Positions 21,670-32,300 of a stretch of DNA of 64,000 bases are shown here, piece by piece (positions within the stretch are counted from its first letter, which is position 1; every line of letters starts with the position of its first letter). Location: contig NC_084462.1 in assembly GCF_027409185.1 (NCBI RefSeq), forward strand, positions 186,376,071 through 186,440,070, given 5' to 3'. The notes under the pieces were generated by a model, which searched no databases, had not been told where the DNA came from, and was given only the letters and a program-made list of their open reading frames with translations. Source of the DNA: Cynocephalus volans. Taxonomy: Eukaryota > Chordata > Mammalia > Dermoptera > Cynocephalidae. Made by a program: the position numbers and the translations under genes.

Positions 21670-23128
21670 TCAGATCCCCAATGTCCCTTCTTTTTGCATT
21701 TTGAACAAGAAGTGGTGGGGTCCTGGGGGTGGGGCAATCCTTTGCCCAATGCCCTTCCTTTCCACATTTAAAGCAGGCTCCAGGTGGAGGCTTAGAGGTG
21801 GAGGCTGTGGGAGGGTGCCCAGAGGGTTTGATAAGCCGGGCCAACATCTGGAAGTTGGCGTGGTCGGTCTTTTGTTTTCGACGTTCTTTTTCCTCCTCCC
21901 GATTATGAAAAACCTTGAAGGCCACTGACAGGATTTTGGTCTGAGGGGTTGCAGGACCCTGCTCTAATTTTTTAAGTTTAGTTTTAATGTCGGCATAGGA
22001 TTGGGCCAGGAAATAGGTCATAAGGACATGCCGGCCGTCTTCTGAGTTGGGGTCTAAGTTAGTGTATTGTTGAAAGGCCTGAGTTAATCTATTGAGGAAC
22101 TCGGAGGGAGTTTCCTCCTTTTTTTGGACAATTTCTTGAATTTTTTAGAAATTGACGACCTTGTGAGCCGATTATTTGAGGCCAATTATTAAGCAAGAGG
22201 CAAAACAGTCTCGAGCCTGGATTCCCTGGGCTGTGTTATAATCCCAGTTAGGTTCCTGTTCTGGGACTGCTTGGGGGCCTGGCGGGTGATTCGGATTGGT
22301 ACAATGGGTGTCAGTGGCATGGGTTTGGGCTGTATCCCAGACCCTGCAGTGTTCCTCGGGGAGGAGGGTATTGGCTAGGAGCATGAAGATGTCATGATGT
22401 GTGAGGCTGTAGGCCTGCAGGATCCATTGGAATTCTTTAATGTAGGTGGAAGGGTCGGTAGAGAAAGAGCCTAGTCTTTTTTCTGATTCTGTAAGGTCAG
22501 CTAGGGAAAAGGGAACATGGACCCTAACTGCTCCTTCAGCCCCAGCTACCTCACGTAGTGGGGCAATTGTTAAAGGTGCAGGGGGAGGTCCTCAGGAATG
22601 GGTGAAAGGGGGGCCTAGTGGGTCAGGAGTAGGTGAGGGTAAAGACGGGGGAGTGGATGGCGCAGGAGGTGCAGAAGGTGATGTGGATGACGGTGGAGGA
22701 GGAGCGGATGCCGGAGGCACTGGGGGAGGAGGAGGTCGGTAGGGTGGGGGTTCATCAGCAGGGTCGAAGGTGGAAGAATCGAGGGGTGACTGTGAAGAGG
22801 GTTTACAGGCTAAAAGGACTTGAGAGGGAGCACAGGAGGAGCAGAGGGCAGGGTTCTGAGCCAAGAGGTGAAAAGCTTCGATGTAGGGGATCTCCTTCCA
22901 TTTTTTTAGGTGCTGGCAGTAGTTAATGAGGTCTCATAGAATGTTAGGATCTAGTGTGCCCTCAGGGGACCATGTGTTTTGATTATCTAAAGGATAATAA
23001 GGCCAATCTTGTGTACAGAATTTGATGAGGAGTTTGGGCTCAATATCCGGCCTGAGGGAAACGTTGGTGAGGTTTTTCAGAAGGCATTGAAGTGGAGAGT
23101 CCCCTAGGGAGGAGGAGGAAGCACCCAT
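21543..23128 (-). pseudogene. ERV-F-like gag, broken
   Basis: Matrix begins at 23128 with MGASSSSLGDSP, a myristoylation-type start, and stops at 22934. A proline-rich stretch with the late-domain motif PPPY (DEPPPYRPPPPP, 22592-22864) follows in another frame. Capsid pieces lie near 22172-22384. Nucleocapsid has two CCHC zinc knuckles, CFKCGKEGHWAKDC and CSKCKKKGHWGSDC, in overlapping frames at 21.55-22.0 kb. Gag would build the virion core; multiple stops and frame changes disable it here. Confidence 0.8.
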
Positions 23129-23863
23129 TCTGGTCTCTTAATGGGAATTTAGACAGAAATCTGACAGAGATTTAGTGATAGGACAGATCTTTCGGCCGGT
23201 TGGGAAAGGCGGGATCCTAGAGGGCGTCCCCAGTCGGTCACGTCAGTCCCGGCAGGTTCAGGTACGAACCAGGAGGAGAGAAGGGAGGTGTGGATCATCA
23301 CTCAGACCTCCACTTCTCTAGGGCAAAAGCCTTGTGCCTGAAGGAACCGAGCGCCAGGGTTTTCTGGTCGGGTCCCGGACCCGGGAAGTGGAGAGAATAG
23401 AGTGGTGGACAGGAGGGTGAAGGAGAGAACAGAATGGGGCTTTTAACCTCCAAAAATGAAAATAAAAGTTTACCGGGGCTTTGGAACCTGTTATAGTTTG
23501 GGAATTTATGGTGGTCGTGAAGACCGTGGTGGGGTTGGTATGGGCGTTAGGGGCTACCGGTGATCTAGACTCCCTGTGGTAGCCTGAAAAAGGGCTGGTG
23601 CCCTTTAGGAAAGGGGGCTTACCTAATGATGAGCCAGTGGTGAGTGGAAGGAGCCAGCGCCGAAAAGAATGGACGAGGGTGGACCGTCAATGGTGAGCGG
23701 TGGAAGGGAGGCCAGTCCTGGCGGGACGGAGTTCCCGAGGGCGACTTGTAAAGTGCTGCTGCTGCAATTTGAAAAGTGTTACAGCTCGAGGGAGCCCTGA
23801 GTGGCGACTTGGAAGGTGTTGCCGCTGCGATCTGAAAAGTGTCACCGCTCGAGAGAAGCTCCA
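23129..23863 (-). other. ERV-F-like 5' leader
   Basis: Untranslated leader between the primer binding site and gag, where packaging signals usually lie. It contains a local tandem duplication: the module CTTTTCA(A/G)AT(C/T)GCAGC(A/G)GCA...TACAAG/CCAAGTCGCC appears twice at 23.73-23.85 kb. Confidence 0.6.
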
Positions 23864-23881
23864 TCCCGGGTTTAGGCACCA
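23864..23881 (-). other. Primer binding site, tRNA-Phe type
   Basis: Minus strand TGGTGCCTAAACCCGGGA, two bases after the LTR end. It has one difference from the complement of mammalian tRNA-Phe. Confidence 0.8.
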
Positions 23882-23883
23882 AA

Positions 23884-24165
23884 TGAAAGGACGAGTCAAC
23901 ACCAGTTGACGATCCACCAGAGAGAGCTCATTTATTAGTCGGCACACACACATATATATAGGGATTTTAGGGAAGGCTGATTGGCTTAAAATACAATCCC
24001 TACTTAGCATACCGCATGGGGCTTGGGGTGAGCTGATTGGTGAGCGATTTGCGCCTGCAGGAAGGAGAGTACAGAAGAGAAGGGCAACCAGGGCCATGAT
24101 GGGGTGTGGCCAGGAAGGACTTATGTGATCAGGGTGTGATCCCTTGGGGCATTTGGGTTCTTACA
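23884..24165 (-). mobile_element. 5' LTR of ERV-F-like provirus
   Basis: 282 bp, minus strand, from TGTAAGAACCC to TTTCA. TATATATATGTG box near 23950 and AATAAATGAGC near 23930. It retains the U3 segment that is missing from the 3' LTR. Confidence 0.92.
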
Positions 24166-24537
24166 CTATTTACATTAAACATTCTAAATTTTTCCAAAAA
24201 TGATCTAATGACACTTTTTCAAAAGCACTGGTCTAATCAAGACATAAAGCCCAAGGTACACGTTAGATGGAAAGACCCCACTTCTGGACACTGGAGAGGA
24301 CCTGACCCACTCCTAACTATGGGATTGGGATTTGGGTGTGTAGTCCCCTTTGACAAACCCTGCCCCATATGGATACCGGCCAAAACCCTTAAATTTGTAC
24401 CTCAAAATCTTGAACCAATAACCCAGCCCAGGAACAACAACAACCCTGAGGCAAGTTCTTCTCTTTTAGGGGACTTATGCGACAACCGGGTGAACCTGCC
24501 TCTTAATCCTCGTGGGAGAGTTTCGCTCCAATCCTGA
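24166..24537 (+). pseudogene. ERV pol: betaretrovirus-like integrase C-terminus
   Basis: Plus-strand open stretch with LFTLNILNFSKNDLM, then VRWKDPTSGHWRGPDPLLT, GFGCVVPFD and IWIPAKTLKFV. This pattern is typical of the integrase C-terminal DNA-binding domain of beta/type D retroviruses. It starts exactly where the ERV-F-like 5' LTR ends, so its upstream part has been lost or displaced. It leads into env. Confidence 0.75.
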
Positions 24538-24559
24538 TTGCCTTTGTCCTTAACAACGT

Positions 24560-25701
24560 CAACAGCAGCATGATGCGTCACTTGGTCATCCTATGGACCA
24601 TCTGGCGCTTGGCACATGGGGAACCAATCACCTACCAGTATAACAAACGTGGACAAAAGATTGTTGGTTATGTTATGATGTTCATCCCCCATATTTTGAG
24701 GCTGTGGCATTAAGTAACGTAACCATCCTCACCACTAACAGCACCCAGTGTGCCAGTAATTACAACAGAACCCATCCTGGTTTAACCATACAACATATGT
24801 TGGGAAAAGGATTATGTGTTGTTTTAAAGAACCCCTCCCATTGTTCCAATACCATTATCCTCAACAGCACCTGGGCTAAACCCAGCCTTGGGTGATGGTT
24901 ATGCACCAAATCAGGACTTACTGCTTGTGTGTTTAATCAATCCTTATCTCATGAAACTTGTGTATCAGTGGATAATATTCCCTGATTATTATGGCATAAA
25001 GGGGAAGAAATGTTTCAATATTGGACAAGTACCTTTCCTCACCATAGTAAAAGGGCACTAGAGGCTGCTGTTACCATTAGTACTTTAAAGGGGATTGTAG
25101 GCACTGGGGAAGGGGCTGCTGGAATAGGATATACTTACACCCACACACAAGCTTTAAGGGAGGCTATAGACATAGATCTAGATAGGCTTGAAACATCAAT
25201 TACCCATTTGCAAAAATCATTAACTTCTCTTTCCGAAGTTGTATTACAAAATAGAAGGGGATTAGACCTCCTGTGTTTACAACAGGGAGGCTTATGTGCA
25301 ACTCTCAGGGAAGAATGTTGCTTCTATGCTGATCATTCTGGAATAGTAAAAGAATCTGTGACAAAGTTTAGAGAGGGCTTGGAAAGACATAAAAGAGAAA
25401 GAGAGGCCAACGAGAGCTGGTTTCAGTCTTGGTTTAACAGTTCTCCCTGGCTTACCACCTTGATGTCTGCCTTAGCGGGCCCCTCTTAATCCTCCTCTTA
25501 GTGCTAATGTTTGGTCCTTTAATTTTTACTAAAATCATGGCTCTCATTCGACAAAATCTAGGATCCATAACTATGCTCACCCAAGTGGTAGAAAATGTGG
25601 CCCAAGAAAATTCCCCCCAAACCCTTGGGTCAATATGGCCCTCCAAAAAATCCACAGCAATCTTTAAGGGGCTCTGCTGGCTCTCCACAGTGGCTGGCTA
25701 G
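24560..25701 (+). pseudogene. ERV env with gamma-type TM, broken
   Basis: SU is fragmented by stops (short open pieces from about 24570 and at 24704-24895). TM is open from 25010 to 25489: an amphipathic stretch LEAAVTISTLKGIVGTG, the segment LQNRRGLDLLCLQQGG, the CX6CC motif CATLREECC, then ESWFQSWFNSSPW before the membrane span, where a stop interrupts. Disulfide-linked CX6CC envelopes are gamma-type. With the beta-like integrase just upstream, the arrangement matches the known type D chimera. Confidence 0.75.
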
Positions 25702-25841
25702 CCAATGATGGGTAAGACCCCCAGAGGGGGACACCCTAAGACAGGCACAGTCACAAAAAAGCCAACAAGGTTGCGAGGTTAGCCTCCTTCAACTGCCCAT
25801 TACAGGGTTGTTCTTCTTTTTATAGAGAAAATAGGGGGAGA

Positions 25842-26231
25842 TGTTGCGCTCATTTTTAGGAGCGAACAATATCTGTGAGCCACATGGTGCCTATGGGTGG
25901 AGGATGAAGATGGTACCCATGGGAAGTAGGGGAGGCGTAACCCAAGATAGCTCCAAAAGGTTTTTATTGGTCCTCCAGTATTTCCACACTCGTGAACCCT
26001 GCGTGATCGTTGTGCTCAGAATGTTAGTACAAAATGCATGCCTGCGTGATCCTTTAATTGATTGGTTAGTTCATGGATAGCCCCTACTTGCTTCCTTATA
26101 TCAATTGCAGTGTAACGGCAATAAAGTGGAACTGCCTTGACAGAACCCCTGCCGCGTCTGAGTGTCTCTTTCATGGGGCTGGGTTGGGGGGCAGCAGGCT
26201 CACTTTTCCCCGAGATCCGTCGGTCCCAACA
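25842..26231 (+). mobile_element. 3' LTR of the type D-like ERV
   Basis: Begins TGTTGCGCTCATT directly after a purine run AAAATAGGGGGAGA and probably ends at CCCAACA. It contains a CAATAAAGTGG polyadenylation signal near 26120 and TATATCAATTG upstream. The right boundary is judged by eye. Confidence 0.65.
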
Positions 26232-26289
26232 CCCTGGGGATGATCCTATCGGCTCCTTCTCCTTCTGGGTCTGCCCGAGGACCCCCGGC

Positions 26290-27175
26290 GCACGGCTGCA
26301 GATCCCACCGCTGATGTGTACCCAGAGGAGTGTAAATCATCTGTGGAAGGAACTCCCGCACCCCATGTTTATGGAGGCTATATTATAATAGCCAAGATTT
26401 GGAACCAGCATAAACGTTTGTTGACAGACGATTGGATAATGAAAATGTGGTGCATATACACAGTAAAATACTACTCAGCCATAAAGGAAAACAAACTTTT
26501 TTCATTCACAACACTGATGAGCTGGAGAATTTCATCAAAAATGAAGTAAGCCAGGCACAGAAAGAGAAATTCCACAGATTGTCACTCAGAGATGGGGGGG
26601 GAAGGAAGGAAGGAAGGGAAGAGGGAAGGAGGGAAGGAAGGAAGGAAGGAAGGAAGGAAGGAAGGAAGGAAGGAAGGAAGGAAGGAAGGAAGGAAGGAGG
26701 GAAGGAGGGTAGAAAGAAAGGAAGGAAAGAAGGAAGGAAGGAAGGAAGGAAGGAAGGAAGGAAGGAAGGAAGGAAGGAAGGAAGGAAGGAAGGAAGGAAG
26801 GAAGGAAGGAAGGAAGGAAGGAGAAACAATAATAATAATGTTAAATTTCGGACGGAGAGAACTGACCTGTGGTTACGAGAGGCAGGAAGGGGATGGGGTT
26901 TAGTGAGTGGTTGGTTCGTGGACACATGCCACCCAGATAGAAAAAAGTATGTCGTGTGGGTGCCCAGGGGAGCCAGGCCTCTGTAATTAACATTCATTTG
27001 CTGCATGTCATCTACTGGCTGGAAGAGAGGAGATAGAACGTCATCATCACAAACAAGTCATTCAGTTTTGTAACGATGAATGTGCTAATTACGCTGATGT
27101 GATCAACAGACATTGTGCACATGTATTGCTATTCAACAGTGTACCCCACAAATATGTAAAATCTAAATGTCTTAA
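26290..27175 (+). mobile_element. L1 3'-end fragment interrupted by a GGAA array
   Basis: L1 ORF2 end (ACCCAGAGGAGTGTAAATCA, GTGGTGCATATACACAGTAA, KYYSAIKENK) then 3' UTR after a large simple repeat, ending near 27170 with AAATGTCTTAAATGAATG. Degenerate. Confidence 0.8.
26594..26826 (+). repeat. Homopurine (GGAA)n array
   Basis: 233 bases of only A and G on the plus strand apart from a single T at 26710, mostly GGAA units. The lysine/glutamate/glycine-rich open frames across it, and the phenylalanine/leucine/proline ones on the opposite strand, are products of the repeat and are not genes. Confidence 0.97.
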
Positions 27176-28476
27176 ATGAATGAATGAATGAATTGGACAT
27201 ATTGAAAGAAACATATGATCATGAGGACACCATGATCTATGAACACCATTTTGAGATTTGAACTCTACGGTGACAATGACTGGGAGCTGCTGTTCATGGT
27301 CTCATGCAGGTTACAGCCTGACCAGCGGGGAAGGGGAACGTTAAATAAAATTTGTGGGGGGCCAGTGATTTATACTAGGCTTCTGTGCCAGGTCGCACAG
27401 ACCAAACAAATATGAAGTTTTACTGCCATAGCAGAGCTTCAGTTAATTGGAGGAGGCTCTGTAACCAATTAATTAATTACACTGTAAGCAATTATGTTGT
27501 TTCTACAGTGCAGTTTATTTTCTACAAATGCTTTAAGAGAATGTGATTGGTGTGGTTTTCTGAACCTGCTATAGTCTGGAGGGCTGCCTGGTTCATGATT
27601 TTTGTTTTGTTCACTTTCTTTCTTTTCCTTTGCTCTGTTTTGTTTTTGTTTGACCAAAGAAACTCAGTTGAAATTTAAAACTTGTCTGTTTCACAAATCT
27701 GAGAAATGTATCTACCTGCTCCAAATATAACTGCATGACAGCTTGACTAGAACAAATTACCCTCCACAGCATCCTTTCATGCACACGACTCTACAGCAGC
27801 TCCAGGTGCAGGAATGTAAGTGGGGTGTCCCTGAGCTCCCATGTGAAGCCCACCTCACTGAAGGGCGTCCTGAGAGCAGAGACCAAAGTGGATGAGTCCA
27901 CGTGCTGTAGGAGGGCGCTTTGTTATGATTACTGTCGTCGTTGTCGTGTTGACTGGTGATTACTCACAGACATCCAGTGGGGTGTTGGCGCATCCGAGTG
28001 CTGTGCAGCTGCTCTCCCCTCACCCTGGGAGGATGGGGAGGCGGAGAGTTGAGGCTTGTAAGGGACTCAGAGAAAACGTGCTGCTGTGCGGAAGAGAAAT
28101 TGGGAGGAAGTGCACGATGCCCGGGGGCTCCTCTGCCTCCTGTTTCTTGTCCATGGGGCTGCCCCTGTGACTCCCTGGTGTCACTCCCTGTACCTTGGTC
28201 ATGGAGGGAAATTGGAGACAAAGAAGCCAGAGGCACAAAGGCCCTGAGTGTGGAGTGAGTTCTGATGCAGTGAGGATGCAGTGAGCATCCCCACACTCCA
28301 CCACGTGACACTCCACCCTTCGGCCCCTATGATCTTATCTGCCCGTGTCCTGACAGGGCCCTGGGGACAGATATCACAAGGTGATTTATTCTCTCAGTTC
28401 ACTAATGGGCCATGAAACCTAAAACTCAATGTTCAGTTTGTATGCACCCTAGTCCATCCCAGTTGTAATAGGTTGT
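27176..28476. other. Unassigned intergenic DNA
   Basis: No gene, V segment or familiar repeat recognised. The 27.75-28.32 kb part is GC-richer than its surroundings and has several short open frames without family features. Confidence 0.5.
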
Positions 28477-28972
28477 TGTCAGGAGAGAGCTCAGAGAATC
28501 TCCAAACCCATGGTTCAGAATGGGCCACAGACCCCTCACATGCCATGCTGGGCCACAGATTCCTCACATGTCTGGCTGGGTCACCACCGCTCACATATGG
28601 TTCCACGAGCTAGATATTTGGGAAAGATCCCGGGAGCCATTGGAAGATGACATGAGCTAAGTCCTCAGCCTCCTCAGCAGCAGCAGTGGCAGCAGTGGTG
28701 GTGGCCTCCTGGAGCATCCCAGTGGCACTGGCAGCAACAGCCTTGCTATGGCCCACCTGGGGCATTCTGGTGGCAAGGGTCACTGTGCATAAGATCCAAC
28801 CGTCTTTTATATTTAAGTCCAACAACCATGAATGCCTGGGTGTCAGTTAGACAACCCCATAAGCAGACAATATCCAAGGAACACCTGGGCCCACGTCGCA
28901 GTTACATATTCACGTCAAATGCTCAGCAAGATTCCCGAGGGAGCCTGACCATTTGTCTTCACTTTCCCTACA
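28477..28972 (-). mobile_element. LTR, same family as 1690-2019
   Basis: Minus-strand LTR from TGTAGGGAAAG (28972) to CTGACA (28477). It shares the GAGCATTTGACGT and CCCAGGTGTTCC blocks and the CAGCAG-rich middle part with the LTR at 59812-60337. It is more diverged at its ends. Confidence 0.75.
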
Positions 28973-30980
28973 ATCCACACCTTCAGGGTTCCTCGCCATA
29001 CCATCGACACATTTGGAATCTTCTGTGATGTTCCCTTACTGAGCATAACTGACCCTTGCAATCACATAACCTTAGTACCTACTGTATGTTCTATACACCT
29101 TGAGGTCTGTCACCACAGATCTACATTCCATTCCTGCCATCCCAAAAGTCATTAGCTTGTCCCAGCACCAGCTCAGAAGCCCAAAGTTTCATCTGAGGCT
29201 AAAAGTAAAACTCCTAGTTGTGAACCTGTCAAAATCAAAAACAAATTTATCTACTTCAAGGTACAGAGGGACAGACACTGGGTACACATTCCCATTCCAA
29301 AAGCGAGGAATAGACAAGAAGAAAGAAAAACCAGGCCCCGAACAAATTCAAAACCCAACAGGGCAAACATGAAGCGCAGTGGAGCATCTGGGCCCCCAAA
29401 GTACTGGGCAGCCTCACTCCTACAGCTCCGCTAGGTGAAGCCCATTGAGCCGCCCTGGTACCTGCAGCTCTTCCATGCCAGTGCTGACTTTGCCAGCAAC
29501 CCCACAGTTCTGGGCTCCTGGTCGCCCTCCTGCCATCCTGGCTGCACTAGGCACTTCCCCAGTAGATGACCTCTGCTGCGGCTCTGCCCCTGCAGCTGGT
29601 CTCTGCCTGGGTCCCCAGGCTTTTCCATATGTCCTCTGGACCCTGGGTGGAGGCAGCCACATCTCCACTCCACTCATTTTCTACTGGCCTGCAGACTCAA
29701 CATGATTCAGATGCCACCATGGTTTTTAGCTTTATGCTCCCCAGAGCTGCTGTGGCAGAGTTGCTGTAGCCAGAGCAGCAAGAATGCAGGGCGCAGTTGG
29801 ATGAGGGCAGCAATGCCCAGGTCTGTCCACCAGAAAAATCTCCATTCTCCTCGGCCTCTGGGTCTGTGATGGGTGGGGCGCTCTTCCAAACTTCTGAAAT
29901 GCCTTCAGGGCCTTTCTCCCATTGTCTTGGATATTAGCATCCAGCTGCCCCATCCTGGGCTCCTGAGTTACTTGAATCAGCTTGGCATTTGCCCGCAGTT
30001 CACTCACAGTCTCAGGCAGTTCTCCAACATTTGCTCACACAGTTCCAACAGCTGCATTCACACACCCCCTCAAGGAGTGGTTGTCCTACCCTTGCTCATG
30101 TCTGCAGCTATCCTGTAACCATTTCCACATCATAATGGAGGCTGACTTGTCCACCTTTTCACCAGGTGAAGACATACGTGAAATTCTGCAAGGGCAGCCA
30201 TCCTCAGGTAACCTGCCTATCTGCATGTGGCACTTTTTTCTCAGGTTAATAGGCCACCTGTCAGGCCATCGGGCTTCTGTGGCACCTTGTAAATCTTCTC
30301 AGGGATACGTGGCACCTAGCAAGCTTTCCCAGGTATATCCAGCACCCAGTGAGCCATCTGCATGTCAGACAACTGTGACATGTGGTTACTATGTCTTCTC
30401 CAGAGCACATCACACCATCCACCCCTGGGTCCCATAGACGCAGCAGCCAGGGTCTCTGCCTGTTTCTGCCACTTTACCCTTTCCCAAGCCAACCAATTCG
30501 ACCTGGGTGTATGGGACATAGGTCGTGAATTGGGTCACCTGTGCATTGCCTGCCAGTCTGCTTGGTCCCATAGGCTGCTCATCTTCCACTTTCTGATGAG
30601 GAAAAGGTCACCTCAGGAGATGCACAGTCTCCCCCAACTCGGCATTGGGTTGGTCATCCCCAGTATTGGAAGCAAGAGTGACCTGTTGCTGTACTTCAGC
30701 CTCCAGGGCAAGTAGCCATGTTCCCAAGACTGCTTTCTGTTGCAAATCTTCAGGCCATGTTGCTTCATGGGGATTCCGGTCCATTTCGGCTCACAGTACA
30801 GTGAGCAACAGCCAGATCTGGTCAGCAGGAAAGCAGCCACTGGGGGCCACATGCTCAAGTGCAGCCACATTTCCTGCCACTCCCACTGGGCTTTCTGCTT
30901 CTCTACTTGCTTGGCATCCTACCCATGACACCAGTTACTGGCCTCTTTTACCTGATTGGAATCCGACCGACAACTCTAAC
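28973..30980 (-). mobile_element. Repeat mosaic (ERV internal and older LTR-like sequence)
   Basis: On the minus strand, 29.72-29.1 kb reads like an old LTR-type repeat (TTTTGGAATGGGAATGTG, CTTGAAGTAGATAAATTTG) whose family name I cannot give with certainty. The 29.7-30.9 kb part has no assignable protein and contains short internal repeats (GTGGCACCT...AGC units near 30270-30360). No intact gene. Confidence 0.45.
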
Positions 30981-31090
30981 TGTCAGGCTAGGCCTCAGAG
31001 AACCTTCAAACCCATTGTACAGACTGGGTCACAGACCTGTCATATAAAGACTGGGTCACATAACCCTCATGTGCCAGGCTGGGTCACCAG
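30981..31090 (-). mobile_element. Partial LTR (U5-like end)
   Basis: Plus strand TGTCAGGCTAGGCCTCAGAG followed by TTCAAACCCATTGTACA matches the terminal part of the LTR at 59812 (TGTCAGGGCTAGTGCTCAGA, TTCAAACCCATTGTACAAGC). The remainder of the LTR is missing, so the copy is rearranged. Confidence 0.65.
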
Positions 31091-31294
31091 CCCCACCCAG
31101 AGTTCACATGCAGTTCTGTTAATGCGGATACCCTTCCATGACATCCCTCCTGGACTGGACATTGGCACAAATCCACACACCCCGCAGTCTGACCAATTGT
31201 GAGCTTCAGCATAGGTGGCAGGCCAGGTCAGAAAGGCATTCACCATTGCTACAGGCAGGACCCTGAAAATGAGGAAGGTACAGAGATAAGACAA
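31067..31294 (-). pseudogene. Possible ERV env N-terminal fragment
   Basis: A 75-codon minus-strand frame contains NWSDCGVCGFVPMSSPGG, which resembles the Cys-x-x-Cys start of a class I-like retroviral SU. It runs straight into the partial LTR, so it is truncated. Short and uncertain. Confidence 0.35.
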
Positions 31295-32300
31295 AAGGTT
31301 GAAAAGGCATGAGAAAAGGTAAGACTTTATCTAATGATAACATAGTTGCTGTTTGATAACATCGGCCAACAGCACGCATTGTTTGGGCATTTTCCAGGGT
31401 GGGCAGTGCCACACATTTAACCTTTGACATTATCATTAGGTACAATATTATCGTAGCTGTGAGCCTCAACTGGAGGCCACACCAGTAACCTAATTTCTGT
31501 CCCCTTCTTAATGAGTGCCATGGGGGCTCTAGTGGTGAGGGAGGCTCCCATTTAGATAAAGAGTGGTTGAGTGTGATGCCAGAGGTAAGGTCTCCCCCAA
31601 TGCAATGACAACAGCAAGACACCTGGGAGGGGGTGCCACTTTAGTTTCCAGTCTACCAAAGTGTCACTGGGTGGGATGTCCTGTGGCAAATGCAGAACCA
31701 GTCCCTCAGCTGCCAGATGGAATGCAGTCCCCCTTCTTGTCCTTGCATGTTTAGAGCTGTGGTTATTGGTGTGTGTCCTGCAAGCCAGTCATCCACAGCC
31801 TTGTGCACTGTGAGGCAGCATTTATGAGTCTTATGGCTTCAGTCACTTGGGAAAACATGCCCTTCTGGTCCTCTCTGGTGCCAACGTTTTCAGTGTAGTT
31901 TTCAACATCCCATTCATACGTTCAATGAGTCCAGTGGTTGTGTGGTTCCAAGGCAGATGAAAAGTCCATACTATGATGTGGGCCTCTGACGACTCTTAGG
32001 CAACATGTCCAGTGAAATGACTCCTGTGATCCCTGTCTATAAGCCAGGACCCCAGACGTGTCTACCTGCCATAGAGTGACAGGTGGGTGGAACACCCAAT
32101 ATTCCCTGGCAGGTGTCTTGGGGACATGGTCTCAAATGACTCTGTGGAAAATCCTTGTCTTCAGCCTGAATATCTGAACATTTTATGGGTAGAGCAGTCT
32201 CTTCTCTGTGTCCTATATTCTTTGTTGGCCCCAGTGTCTGGAATTTTGATGAGCCCAGTGAGCCACTTCAGAGGGTGTTAGCAAGTCTTATAGCAGAACA
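31295..32300 (-). pseudogene. Class III-like ERV integrase relic
   Basis: Reading the minus strand from about 32.1 kb downwards with frame changes gives VTLWQVD, then HRSHFTGHVA, then HIIVWTFHLPWNHTTTGLIE and RMNGMLK. These are the same integrase landmarks as in the element at 156-1133. Many stops follow. It is evidently a second member of that ERV family, in the orientation of the V genes. Confidence 0.7.

Larger units (their letters stand above)
17393..24165 (-). mobile_element. Class I ERV provirus (ERV-F-like), two LTRs
   Basis: Minus-strand provirus with the order 5' LTR (23884-24165), primer binding site, gag, pro, pol, env, polypurine tract and 3' LTR (17393-17601). The primer binding site reads TGGTGCCTAAACCCGGGA on the minus strand, one mismatch from the complement of the tRNA-Phe 3' end, which is the hallmark of ERV-F type elements. 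Gag has two CCHC knuckles. Pol has lost most of reverse transcriptase. Env keeps an open frame. The bases flanking the two LTRs (AGGC on the left, CTAT on the right) do not form a direct repeat. Confidence 0.92.

Noticed and set aside
22446-22926. Gly/Asp- and Arg-rich plus-strand frames near 22.4-22.9 kb
   Set aside because: Antisense of the proline-rich part of ERV gag on the minus strand.
26432-27006. Lys/Glu/Gly-rich and Phe/Leu/Pro-rich proteins of more than 100 residues
   Set aside because: Direct translations of the (GGAA)n array.
27750-28320. GC-richer stretch considered as a further V relic or a conventional gene
   Set aside because: No framework wording, RSS or octamer, and no convincing exon structure.
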